From the NCBI GenBank assembly GCA_012515985.1, contig JAAYXJ010000040.1, positions 1 to 38,349 on the forward strand: a stretch of 38,349 bases of DNA. Direction: 5' to 3'. A program made the translations under genes and the position numbers. This document shows, piece by piece, positions 27,449 through 36,097 of this stretch. The notes under the pieces were generated by a model. It saw only the letters and a list, made by a program, of their open reading frames with translations, was not told the DNA's origin and did no database searches. Numbering within the stretch: the first letter of the stretch is position 1; each line of letters begins with the position of its first letter. Source of the DNA: Gammaproteobacteria bacterium. Its GTDB lineage: Bacteria > Pseudomonadota > Gammaproteobacteria > Xanthomonadales > Xanthomonadaceae.

Positions 27449-28601
27449 CAGGGCGAACGCCGCAACCGCGAAACCCGCCAGACAGCGGGGCCGGCCACGG
27501 CAGGACCGGGCGTCCGGACCGGAGGCCGGACCCCTGCGCGGCCGCATCCCCGCGCTGGCGCCGGCGCAGGCCCAGGCACTGCGCACGCTGTTCCGCAAGC
27601 CGCACAGCTGGCTGCTCGGCGACCAGGGGTTGATGCACCTGATGCCCGGGCGCCCGCATCCGCCCGCGGAGTTGTTCGAGGTCGATGCCGAAGGCACCCG
27701 CGTGGGCGTGCGGCTGCAGGCCACCGAAGCCGTCCTGGCCGAAGGCCTGCACTGGAGCGATTTCAGCGGGCGCTCGCGGATCCTGGCCTGGAGCCTGGCC
27801 CACGAGGGTCCGCTGATGCGGCTGAGCGAAGCCCTGGGCGTGGCCCTGACCCCGCTGCTGGAAGGGGCAGGGGAGGCCGATGAGGACCCCGGCGACCCAC
27901 TGTGGGTGGACTTCCTCATCGACGATGAGCACCCGCAGGACGACCCCGACGCCGCGCGCCGGGCCCCCGCCCTGCATGGTTCGCTGCGCCTGCCGGCGGT
28001 CTGGGCGGAGGGTTTGCTGGTGCGCGCCGAGCCGCCGTTTGAAGACGATGCGCCGCCGCCCCTGGGGCGCTGGCGCGACCTGCCGGCCACGGTGTCGCTG
28101 CAGTTCCAGATCCCGCCGCTGGCGCAGGAGGACTGGGATGCGCTGGCGCCGGGATCGGTATTCGTGGTCGGCCGCAGCGGGCGCCGGCCGGCGTTCCAGG
28201 CACGGGCCTGCGGGCGCGCATGGCCCCTGGTGCTGGTCACCGGCGGCTGGCGCGTGGAAGGCCCATCACAGATCATCCCAGGCATCCAGGAGGACCCGAT
28301 GACCGAGAACCAGGCCCCCGCGGGGGAGGGCGAGGACCAGGACAACCCGCAGGCGACGGCTGCCGCCGCCGACCCGGACGCGGGCACCCGCAAGCTGCCG
28401 GTGGAGGTGGCGTTCGAGATCGGGCGCATGCAGCTGCCGCTTGGCAAGCTGGCCGAACTGCAGCCCGGCTACGTGTTCCCCGTCCCGTCCCAGCTGGAGG
28501 GCGCCAACGTCACCATCCGCGCCAACGGCGAGCCCGTGGGCGAGGGTGAGCTGGTATCCGTGGGCGACACGCTCGGCGTGCGGCTGCTGTCCTGGAAGTA
28601 G
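27441..28601 (+). CDS. sctQ: T3SS cytosolic C-ring/pod protein SctQ (YscQ/HrcQ)
   Basis: C-terminal SpoA-like domain (LPVEVAFEIGRMQLPLGKLAELQPGYVFPV...GELVSVGDTLGVRLL); directly upstream of sctR. Confidence 0.85.
   Translation: MADRANAATAKPARQRGRPRQDRASGPEAGPLRGRIPALAPAQAQALRTLFRKPHSWLLGDQGLMHLMPGRPHPPAELFEVDAEGTRVGVRLQATEAVLAEGLHWSDFSGRSRILAWSLAHEGPLMRLSEALGVALTPLLEGAGEADEDPGDPLWVDFLIDDEHPQDDPDAARRAPALHGSLRLPAVWAEGLLVRAEPPFEDDAPPPLGRWRDLPATVSLQFQIPPLAQEDWDALAPGSVFVVGRSGRRPAFQARACGRAWPLVLVTGGWRVEGPSQIIPGIQEDPMTENQAPAGEGEDQDNPQATAAAADPDAGTRKLPVEVAFEIGRMQLPLGKLAELQPGYVFPVPSQLEGANVTIRANGEPVGEGELVSVGDTLGVRLLSWK
28299..28601 (+). CDS. Predicted SctQ-C product from an internal translation start
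   Basis: Perfect AGGAGG at 28288-28293, 5-nt spacer, in-frame ATG at 28299 (MTENQAPAGEG...), encoding only the C-terminal SpoA domain. Confidence 0.65.
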   Translation: MTENQAPAGEGEDQDNPQATAAAADPDAGTRKLPVEVAFEIGRMQLPLGKLAELQPGYVFPVPSQLEGANVTIRANGEPVGEGELVSVGDTLGVRLLSWK

Positions 28602-28610
28602 GTCCCTGGC

Positions 28611-29612
28611 ATGGAACTGAGCAATTACTCCCCGACGCTGGTCCTCGTCATCGTCGTGGCGCTGGCGCTGGCACCGTTCCTGGCGGTGATGGTGACCTCG
28701 TTCACCAAGATCGTGGTGGTGCTGAGCCTGCTGCGCAATGCCCTGGGCCTGCAGCAGGTGCCGCCCAACGTGGTGATCAACGGGCTGGCCCTCGTGCTGT
28801 CGATCTACGTGATGTACCCGGTGATCCTGGAAACCCACGCCGCCATCACCGCGCACATGGAGGGCCGGCCGCCGCCGGCGTCGGTGCAGGAAAAAATCGA
28901 CCAGCGCGAGGCCAACCAGGCGCAGCGCATGCAGGCGCTGGCCGCGTCCGCCGCCGCGCAGCAGGCAGGCGACGGCCAGGCGGCCACCAGTCCTGCGGCG
29001 GCGGACGGCATGGCCGCCGAGGCGCAAGCGCGGGCGGCCGCGGCGGAGCCCGAGCGCGGAGAGCTGTTCCGCGGGGTGTCGGGCGGCACCGGCCCGGTCG
29101 CCGGAGACCCTGACGACGCGCAGGTGGCCTCTTCGCAGGAACGGCCCATGCCGGCGCCGCGGGTCATCCGCGCTCCCGAGCCGCCGTCCCCGCCGGCCCA
29201 GGGCGCCGGCATGGACGCGGCCTACCTGTTCTCGCTGTTCGAAGCCGGCAAGGAGCCGCTGCGCGGCTTCCTCATCCAGCATTCCAACCGCGCCGAGCAG
29301 GCGTTCTTCCTGCGCAGCGCCGAGCGCCTGCTCCCGGAGGACCGCCGGGGGTCGCTGGCCGTCGACGATTTCATCGTGGTCATCCCGGCGTTCACGGTGA
29401 GCGAGCTGACGGCGGCGTTCCAGATCGGGTTCCTGATCTTCCTGCCGTTCCTGATCATCGACCTGGTGGTGGCCAACATCCTGCTCGCCCTGGGCATGAT
29501 GATGATGTCGCCCACCATCGTCTCGCTGCCGTTCAAGCTGCTGCTGTTCGTGCTGGTGGACGGATGGGCCAAGCTGGTCCATGGCCTGGTGCTGACGTAC
29601 GCAATCGCATGA
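28611..29612 (+). CDS. sctR: T3SS export gate protein SctR (FliP/HrcR family) with large insertion
   Basis: LAPFLAVMVTSFTKIVVVLSLLRNALGLQQVPPNVVINGLAL and FIVVIPAFTVSELTAAFQIGFLIFLPFLIIDLVVANILLALGMMMMSP, separated by a long Ala/Gln/Pro-rich segment. Confidence 0.95.
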   Translation: MELSNYSPTLVLVIVVALALAPFLAVMVTSFTKIVVVLSLLRNALGLQQVPPNVVINGLALVLSIYVMYPVILETHAAITAHMEGRPPPASVQEKIDQREANQAQRMQALAASAAAQQAGDGQAATSPAAADGMAAEAQARAAAAEPERGELFRGVSGGTGPVAGDPDDAQVASSQERPMPAPRVIRAPEPPSPPAQGAGMDAAYLFSLFEAGKEPLRGFLIQHSNRAEQAFFLRSAERLLPEDRRGSLAVDDFIVVIPAFTVSELTAAFQIGFLIFLPFLIIDLVVANILLALGMMMMSPTIVSLPFKLLLFVLVDGWAKLVHGLVLTYAIA

Positions 29613-29642
29613 GCGGGCCATTCGCCACCGCGGGAGGTCGCC

Positions 29643-29915
29643 ATGGGTGAGATGCTGGAGTTGACCCGCCAGGCACTGTGGCTGGTGCTGGTGATGTCCG
29701 GCCCGGCGATCGGCGCGGCGGCGCTGGTCGGCCTGGTCGTGGCGTTCCTGCAGGCGGCCACCCAGCTGCAGGAACAGACGTTCGCCTACGCGCTCAAGTT
29801 CCTCACCATCGTGGTGATGCTGTTCGTCACCGCCTCGCTCATCGGCGGCAGCCTGTACACCTACGCCAACCACATCTTCACGTCGTTCCCCTCGATGGTG
29901 CGCGACTACCGGTGA
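29643..29915 (+). CDS. sctS: T3SS export gate protein SctS (FliQ family)
   Basis: 90 aa, two TM, MSGPAIGAAALVGLVVAFLQAATQLQEQTFAYALKFL. Confidence 0.95.
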   Translation: MGEMLELTRQALWLVLVMSGPAIGAAALVGLVVAFLQAATQLQEQTFAYALKFLTIVVMLFVTASLIGGSLYTYANHIFTSFPSMVRDYR

Positions 29916-30700
29916 ACGCGTTCGGGTCGATCGGCGACGCCATGCTGGCCCTGGGGCTGACGCTGCCCCGGATCATCGGCGCGTTCGTGATGCTGCCGCT
30001 GATCACCCAGTCCAACATGCCGGCGATGGTGCGCAACAGCTTCCTGGTGAGCCTGGCGATCGTGGCCCTGCCGATCGCCATCGCGTCCTCGCCGGGGGTG
30101 GCGCTGAGCACCCTGCAGTGGCCGATGATGGTGCTCAAGGAGCTCTTCATCGGCGTGGCCATCGGCTACCTGTTCGGCCTGGTGTTCTGGGCGTTCTCCG
30201 CCGCCGGCACGGTGATCGACAACCAGGTCGGCATGGCGATGTCGCAGGTCTTCGATCCCATCCAGGGCCACCAGGTGACCCTGCACGGCCAGTTCCTGTC
30301 CGAGTTCGCGGCCTGGCTGTTCATGGCCAGCGGCGCGTTCCTGATCTTCCTCGGGCTGCTGATGGAGAGCTACGCGATCTGGCCTTCGACGTCGTTCTAC
30401 CCGGACCTGCCGCGGGCGGGGATGAACCTGTTCGTGGGCCAGTTCGGCTGGTTCATGGCGACCCTGGTGGTGCTGGCGGCGCCGGTGATGGTGATCCTGC
30501 TGGTCATCGACCTGTCGTTCGGCCTGATGAACCGGTTCGCCCCGCAGCTCAACGTGTTCGCCCTGACCCTGCCGATCAAGGCCTGGCTGGCCACCGCCAT
30601 CATCCTGCTGCTGCTGGGCGTCTACATCGAGATCCTGGTCGACCGCCTGCTCGACAGCGAGGGGCTCATCGACGTGCTGCGCAGGACCTTCGGCGACTGA
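29912..30700 (+). CDS. sctT: T3SS export gate protein SctT (FliR family)
   Basis: GTG start overlaps the sctS stop (GTGA); LPRIIGAFVMLPL, LKELFIGVAIGYLFGLVFWAFSAAGTVIDNQVG, FDPIQG. Confidence 0.93.
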   Translation: MNAFGSIGDAMLALGLTLPRIIGAFVMLPLITQSNMPAMVRNSFLVSLAIVALPIAIASSPGVALSTLQWPMMVLKELFIGVAIGYLFGLVFWAFSAAGTVIDNQVGMAMSQVFDPIQGHQVTLHGQFLSEFAAWLFMASGAFLIFLGLLMESYAIWPSTSFYPDLPRAGMNLFVGQFGWFMATLVVLAAPVMVILLVIDLSFGLMNRFAPQLNVFALTLPIKAWLATAIILLLLGVYIEILVDRLLDSEGLIDVLRRTFGD

Positions 30701-30719
30701 ACGCGGCCGGCGCGGTCGC

Positions 30720-31814
30720 TCAGCCGCTGCTGTCCCCGCCCTCGCCGTCGCCCGCCTCCCCGCGGCGCACGCCCTCGGCCCAGAACAGCACTTCGGCCAC
30801 CGCGTCGAAGAACTCGCTGCCGATGTAATCGTCGAGCTCGACCTTCTCGTTGAGCCCGCGCGCCAGCGGCACGTTCTGCAGGATGGGCACGCCAGCCTCC
30901 TCCGCCGCCTGCTTGATCATCTCGGCCATGGCGCCCTCGCCCTTGGCCACCACCACCGGCAGCTCGGTCTCGCCCTGCTCGTACTGCAGGGCCACGGCGA
31001 TGTGGGTGGGGTTGGTCACGACCACGCTCGACTTGCGTACGGAGGAGAGCATGTTCTGCTGTGCCCACTCCTGGTGCAACTGCTTGCGCCGCTGCTTCAC
31101 GTAGGGATCGCCCTCGTTCTCCTTCACCTCCCGCTTGATGTCGCGCCGGCTCATGCGCAGCTTCTTGATGTAGGAATATTTCTGGTAGCCCACGTCGAGG
31201 GCCGCGACGAAGAAGAACACCGCCACCGTCCAGATCGAGATCCACTTGATCGCGTGCCACACGGCGCCGGCCATCGCCGCCGGGTTGCCGTGGGGCAGCA
31301 TCATCAGCCGCTCGATCATGCCCTTGAGCACCACGTAGCCGATGCCCAGCATCGCCGCGCACTTGATGATGGACTTGACCAGCTCGATCAGGTTGTCCAT
31401 CGAGAACATCTTCTTGATGCCCTCGACCGGGTTGAGCTTGTCCAGCTTGGGTTCCATCTTCTTGAACGTGGCCACCGGCCCGGCCTGCAGGAATTCGATC
31501 AGCACGCCGAGCATGAATGCCAGCAGCATCAGCGGCAGCACCATCCACAGCAGGGTCTGCACGGCCAGCCAGCCCAGCTGCGGCAGGGCCTCGAAGAACG
31601 GCAGCGGCACCGCGCCCAGGGAACGGTCGAACAGTTCGGCGATGCGCTCGCCCATGAAGTCCAGCAGCATCCAGGCCCCGGCCACCCAGCCCATCACCAG
31701 CACCGTGCTGGTAAGGTCCTTGCTCTTCGGGACGTTGCCCTCGCGGCGTGCGTCGCGCAGCTTCTTCGGGGTCGGTTTCTCGGTCTTGTCGCCGCCCTGG
31801 TCCTTCTCGGACAT
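30720..31814 (-). CDS. sctU: T3SS switch protein SctU (FlhB/YscU family)
   Basis: MSEKDQGGDKTEKPTPKKLRDARREGNVPKSKDL; autocleavage motif NPTH (SSVVVTNPTHIAVALQY); start set at 31814. Confidence 0.96.
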   Translation of the reverse strand: MSEKDQGGDKTEKPTPKKLRDARREGNVPKSKDLTSTVLVMGWVAGAWMLLDFMGERIAELFDRSLGAVPLPFFEALPQLGWLAVQTLLWMVLPLMLLAFMLGVLIEFLQAGPVATFKKMEPKLDKLNPVEGIKKMFSMDNLIELVKSIIKCAAMLGIGYVVLKGMIERLMMLPHGNPAAMAGAVWHAIKWISIWTVAVFFFVAALDVGYQKYSYIKKLRMSRRDIKREVKENEGDPYVKQRRKQLHQEWAQQNMLSSVRKSSVVVTNPTHIAVALQYEQGETELPVVVAKGEGAMAEMIKQAAEEAGVPILQNVPLARGLNEKVELDDYIGSEFFDAVAEVLFWAEGVRRGEAGDGEGGDSSG

Positions 31815-31923
31815 CGATCGCCTGCATTGCCCGGTACCTGGGAGGAGGCTAGCATGCGCTGTCGCGGCAAAACGGCGCCGCGCGGCGCATTCCTGAACAT
31901 GCGGCCACCGCCGCCACCCCACC

Positions 31924-31967
31924 TAGGGTTGGCCCGAGGTGACACTCCCCCGGCGCGGCCGTAGATT
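31924..31967 (+). promoter_or_regulatory. Bipartite T3SS-island promoter motif, copy B
   Basis: TAGGGTTGGCCCGAG ... TAGATT with the TAG 38 nt downstream of the first T; upstream of 32006..32335 and between divergent genes. Confidence 0.7.
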
Positions 31968-32005
31968 GGACCTGCCCCGTAATCGCGAGCACGACGACCC
32001 CTTCC

Positions 32006-32335
32006 ATGAGCAGCATCGGTTCCGATCCGCACCTCAACCTCACCGGCCTCGGCGGGCTGGGCGGGCAGGTTGCGTTCGACGATCTGCAGGGGCGCCAGCC
32101 GCAGGGCACGTCGCAGGCCGAGGCCCTTCGCGACACCGGCGCGGCACCCCCGGCTGCAGCCGGCATCGACGCCGGCGAGGCCATGCTCGTGGCCGACGCC
32201 TGGGGCGGGACCCCCGAAGGCGAGCGCCTGCTGTCCGGGGACCCGGCGTTCGAGGGCGCCCTGGGCGCGCTGGACCTGTCGGCCGCCGCCGACGGCGCGG
32301 TCGAGGCCATCCTCTCCGGGCTCGGCACCGCCTGA
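32006..32335 (+). CDS. Small hypothetical protein, candidate T3SS-linked secreted protein
   Basis: 109-aa ORF (MSSIGSDPHLNLTGLGGLGGQVAFDDL) directly downstream of promoter motif B. Confidence 0.55.
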   Translation: MSSIGSDPHLNLTGLGGLGGQVAFDDLQGRQPQGTSQAEALRDTGAAPPAAAGIDAGEAMLVADAWGGTPEGERLLSGDPAFEGALGALDLSAAADGAVEAILSGLGTA

Positions 32336-32429
32336 CGCACGCGGACCGCAGCCCGCCGCGGTACCCTGACCGTCCTGCCAGGATGCCTGCCCCGACCGGG
32401 CCGGGCGCCGGCTGCCATCCCTGTCCCGC

Positions 32430-33110
32430 ATGAACACTGGAATCCCCGAACCCGCTGCCCTGCGCGAAGCCGCCGACCGCCTGGTTTCGGCGCTGGCCGC
32501 GCACGCCGACCCCGAATACCGCCTGACGGTGCTCAAGCGGCTCTCTCGCCGGCTGGGCGAAGAGTACTACCCGACCTTCCTGCGCCTGCTGGGCGTGGTG
32601 GCCGAAAGCGATGATGAACGCGCCAAGCGCCTGCTGGCCGAAACCATCGGCACGGCGCTGCGGCGCATGGACCTGCCCGGCGGCGCGCTGAGCTCCTGGG
32701 GCGCCACCGGCCTGCCGGATCCCGCCGGCCCGATTGCAGCCGGCGCCCTGTCCGGGCACTTCTTCGGGGCAACCCCGCGGCGGCTGCTGGGGCCGGTGGA
32801 ATACCTGGCCGTCTGGCACCTGCAGCGCACCCAGCGCACGCGGCTGGGCGCCGAAGCGTTCCGCACCAGCCTGGAGCAGCTGGTGGGCCTGCTCAACCAC
32901 AGCGAGGAGGCGCGCACGCTGTATCCGCAGAAGCTTGCCGCCGACGCCCAGAACGAGCTGGAGGGCGCCTATACCCGCGCCACCCGCGAACGGTTGGCGG
33001 CAATCGCGGCGGCATGGCGGGCCGGAAAGCCCCCTGCCGAGGTGGCCCGGGCCGCCCTGGAGAGCGCGGCGGAGCAGCCGCCCGGGGCCTGGGTGGTGCG
33101 CGACCTGTGA
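32430..33110 (+). CDS. Conserved hypothetical protein
   Basis: 226-aa ORF with good coding character immediately upstream of plsB; family not recognised. Confidence 0.65.
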   Translation: MNTGIPEPAALREAADRLVSALAAHADPEYRLTVLKRLSRRLGEEYYPTFLRLLGVVAESDDERAKRLLAETIGTALRRMDLPGGALSSWGATGLPDPAGPIAAGALSGHFFGATPRRLLGPVEYLAVWHLQRTQRTRLGAEAFRTSLEQLVGLLNHSEEARTLYPQKLAADAQNELEGAYTRATRERLAAIAAAWRAGKPPAEVARAALESAAEQPPGAWVVRDL

Positions 33111-33165
33111 GCGCCCTGCGGGGCGCCGGCGGCGGGGCGCGGCGTGGCTGGGTGATAATGACCTG

Positions 33166-35772
33166 ATGCCGCAAACTCCCGACCAGTCGCGCCTGCCGTT
33201 TCCCGACGCCCCTGGCCAGCCCGGCGGCGCCACGGCCCATGCCGCCGCCCGCCCGCCGCGCCCGCGCAAGCGGCCGCTCTGGGCGCGCCTGCTGGGGCGC
33301 CTGCTGGCACCCTGGATCGGACTGAAGATCGAACCGGAAGATCCGGAGCGCTTCGTCGACGGGCGCCCGGTGTGTTACGTGCTGGAAGACTATGGGCTGT
33401 CCAATGCCCTGATCCTGGAGCGCGCCTGCCGCGAAGCCGGCCTGCCCTCGCCGCTGATGCCGCTGCCGGGCGACCCACTCGGCCGCAAGCGCGCATACGT
33501 GGCGCTCTCACGGCGCAACGCCGGCAGCACCCTCGGCGCGCTGGCCCCGGGCAAGCGTCCGCCCAAGAAGACCCACTCCGAGTCGCTCGCGCGCCTGCTC
33601 GACGCCCACCGCGACGACCCCGCGCTGGATGTGCTGCTGGTGCCGGTCTCGATCTTCGTTGGCCGCTCCCCGGACAAGGCCAGCGGCTGGTTCTCGGTGC
33701 TGTTCTCGGAAAACTGGGCGCTGGTGGGCCGCTTCCGGCGGCTGCTGGCGATCCTGCTCAACGGCCGCAATACCCTGGTGCGCTTCGCCGCGCCGATGGA
33801 AATGCGCGCCAGCGTGGAGGAAGGCCTGACGCCCGAGCGCACCGTGCGCAAGGTCTCGCGCGTGCTGCGCACCCACTTCAACCGCATCCGCACCGCGGTG
33901 ATCGGGCCGGACCTGTCCACCCGGCGCCTGCTGATCGACAAGGTGCTTTCCGCGCCCACGGTCAAGGAGGCGATCGCCGACCAGGCCCGCCGCGACGACA
34001 GCAAGCCGGAGGATGCCTGGAAGAAGGCCCACGCCTACGCGTGGGAAATCGCCGCCGACTACTCCCACCCGGTGGTGCGCTCGGCCAGCTTCCTGCTCAC
34101 GACGGTGTGGAACCGCATCTTCCGCGGCGTGCTGGTGCACCACCTGGACCGGCTCAAGGCGGTCGCCCCGGGCAACGAGATCATCTACGTGCCCTGCCAC
34201 CGCAGCCACATGGATTACCTGCTGCTGTCGTACCTGCTGTACGCGCGCGGGATCGTGCCGCCACACATCGCCGCCGGCATCAACCTCAACCTGCCGGTGA
34301 TCGGCACCATCCTGCGCAAGGGCGGGGCGTTCTTCATCCGCCGCAGCTTCCGCGGCAATGCGCTGTATTCGGCCGTGTTCACCGAATACGTGGCCCAGCT
34401 GGTGGCCGGCGGCTATTCCATCGAGTACTTCATCGAGGGCGGGCGCTCGCGCACCGGCCGGCTGCTGGCGCCCAAGGGCGGCATGGTGGCGATGACGGTG
34501 CGCGCGTTCCTGCGCCAGCCCTCGCGGCCGGTGCTGTTCCAGCCGGTGTACATCGGCTACGAGAAGCTGATGGAGGGCAACAGCTACCTGGACGAGCTGA
34601 GCGGCAAGCCCAAGCAGAAGGAATCCATCTGGGCGTTGCTGGCGGGCATCCCGAAGGTGCTGCGGCAGAATTACGGCCAGGTGGTGGTCAACTTCGGCGA
34701 GCCGATCCCGCTGGCGCAGATGCTCTCCGAACACGCGCCGGACTGGGACGGCCGCTCCCTGCGCGACGAGGATCGCCCGGGTTGGCTGTCGGACACCGTG
34801 GATGCGATCACCCACCGCATCCAGGTCAACATCAACCGCGCCGCCGACGTCAATCCGGTCAACCTGCTGGCGCTGGCGCTGCTGTCCACGCCCAAGCACG
34901 CGATGAGCGAGTCCGACCTGCTGGCCCAGATCGCGCTGTCGCGCACCCTGCTGTCGGAGGTTCCTTACAGCGACCTGGTCACGATGACGCCGCACGAGCC
35001 CGCGCAGATCGTGGCCCACGGCGAGGAGATCGGCATCCTCAGGCGCATCGCCCACCCGCTGGGCGACGTGCTCAGCGTGGAAGGCGACACCGCGGTGCTG
35101 CTCTCGTACTACCGCAACAATTCGGTGCACCTGTTCACCGCCTCAGCGTGGATCGCCTGCTGCTTCCTGCACAACCGGCGCATGAGCCACGCCAACCTGC
35201 TGCGTCTGGGGCGCGCGGTGTACCCGTTCCTGCAGGGCGAGCTGTTCCTGCCCTGGGACGCGGACGGGTTCGCCGAGCGCATCTCGCGCACCCTGGAGGT
35301 GTTCGAGCGCGAAGGGCTGCTGCAGCGCGTGGGCGAGGACGACGGCGGCATCTTCCAGCGCAGCGCCGGCCAGACCGACGAGGTGTTCCGGCTGCGCGCC
35401 ATCGGCCATCCGCTGCAGCAGGCGTTCGAGCGCTACTACATCGCCATCTCGGTGCTGGCCAAGAACGGCCCCGGCACGCTGGGGGCCGGGGAGCTGGAGA
35501 GCCTGTGCCAGCTGGCCGCGCAGCGGCTGAGCCTGCTGTACGCCCCGGCCGCGCCGGAATTCTTCGACCGCAGCCTGTTCCGCGGCTTCATCCAGAAGCT
35601 GCGCGAAATGGAACTGGTGAAGCTCGACTCCAACAGCAAGCTCACCTTCGACGAGCGCCTGGACAGCTGGGCGCGCGATGCCAAGGTCATCCTGGGCCGC
35701 GAGCTGCGCCACACCATCGAGAAGGTCAGCCCCGAGGCGGCACGACCCGCGGCGGAACCCGATCCGGATTGA
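33166..35772 (+). CDS. plsB: Glycerol-3-phosphate 1-O-acyltransferase PlsB
   Basis: Acyltransferase motifs VPCHRSHMDYLLLSYLL, GAFFIRRSFRGNALYSAVFTEYV, FIEGGRSRTGRLLAPKGGM; start at ATG 33166 (MPQTPDQSR). Confidence 0.96.
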   Translation: MPQTPDQSRLPFPDAPGQPGGATAHAAARPPRPRKRPLWARLLGRLLAPWIGLKIEPEDPERFVDGRPVCYVLEDYGLSNALILERACREAGLPSPLMPLPGDPLGRKRAYVALSRRNAGSTLGALAPGKRPPKKTHSESLARLLDAHRDDPALDVLLVPVSIFVGRSPDKASGWFSVLFSENWALVGRFRRLLAILLNGRNTLVRFAAPMEMRASVEEGLTPERTVRKVSRVLRTHFNRIRTAVIGPDLSTRRLLIDKVLSAPTVKEAIADQARRDDSKPEDAWKKAHAYAWEIAADYSHPVVRSASFLLTTVWNRIFRGVLVHHLDRLKAVAPGNEIIYVPCHRSHMDYLLLSYLLYARGIVPPHIAAGINLNLPVIGTILRKGGAFFIRRSFRGNALYSAVFTEYVAQLVAGGYSIEYFIEGGRSRTGRLLAPKGGMVAMTVRAFLRQPSRPVLFQPVYIGYEKLMEGNSYLDELSGKPKQKESIWALLAGIPKVLRQNYGQVVVNFGEPIPLAQMLSEHAPDWDGRSLRDEDRPGWLSDTVDAITHRIQVNINRAADVNPVNLLALALLSTPKHAMSESDLLAQIALSRTLLSEVPYSDLVTMTPHEPAQIVAHGEEIGILRRIAHPLGDVLSVEGDTAVLLSYYRNNSVHLFTASAWIACCFLHNRRMSHANLLRLGRAVYPFLQGELFLPWDADGFAERISRTLEVFEREGLLQRVGEDDGGIFQRSAGQTDEVFRLRAIGHPLQQAFERYYIAISVLAKNGPGTLGAGELESLCQLAAQRLSLLYAPAAPEFFDRSLFRGFIQKLREMELVKLDSNSKLTFDERLDSWARDAKVILGRELRHTIEKVSPEAARPAAEPDPD

Positions 35773-35831
35773 ACGCGCGGGCGCGCTGCGCCTACGCCCG
35801 GGTTGCGGTGGCGCGCCGGCCGCGCCCTGCC

Positions 35832-36038
35832 TCACGCGGGCTCGTCTGGGATCTGCGCCGATTCAAGCCGCGCGATCGCGTCCTTGAGCTGCAGCTTGCG
35901 CCGCTTCAGGCGCTTGATCGCCAATTCGTCGCTGGCGATGTTGGCCTGCAGGCCGCTGATGGCCAGGTCCAGGTCCCGGTGCTCGAGCCGCAGGCGGACG
36001 AGCTGGTGGGTGATGTCGGCCGGGTCCACGGGCAGCAT
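35832..36038 (-). CDS. DUF465 / YdcH-like small protein
   Basis: 68 aa, LVRLRLEHRDLDLAISGLQANIASDELAIKRLKRRKLQLKDAIARLES. Confidence 0.8.
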   Translation of the reverse strand: MLPVDPADITHQLVRLRLEHRDLDLAISGLQANIASDELAIKRLKRRKLQLKDAIARLESAQIPDEPA

Positions 36039-36097
36039 GCGGCAAGCTTACACCGGCCGCATGCCCGCGGGCGGGCCGCGCCAATTCGCGGCGCCGG

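Noticed and set aside
31101-31115. TAGGGATCGCCCTC, resembling the TAGGG-N4-CCC motif
   Set aside because: Lies in the sctU coding sequence encoding the conserved EGDPYVKQRR segment, lacks the TT step, and is explained by coding constraint.
15000-31814. Interpreting the locus as a flagellar cluster because of the FliO-like gene
   Set aside because: SctD, SctI, SctK and a SctJ lipoprotein are non-flagellar T3SS signatures, and no flagellin, hook, motor or FliF/FliG genes are present.
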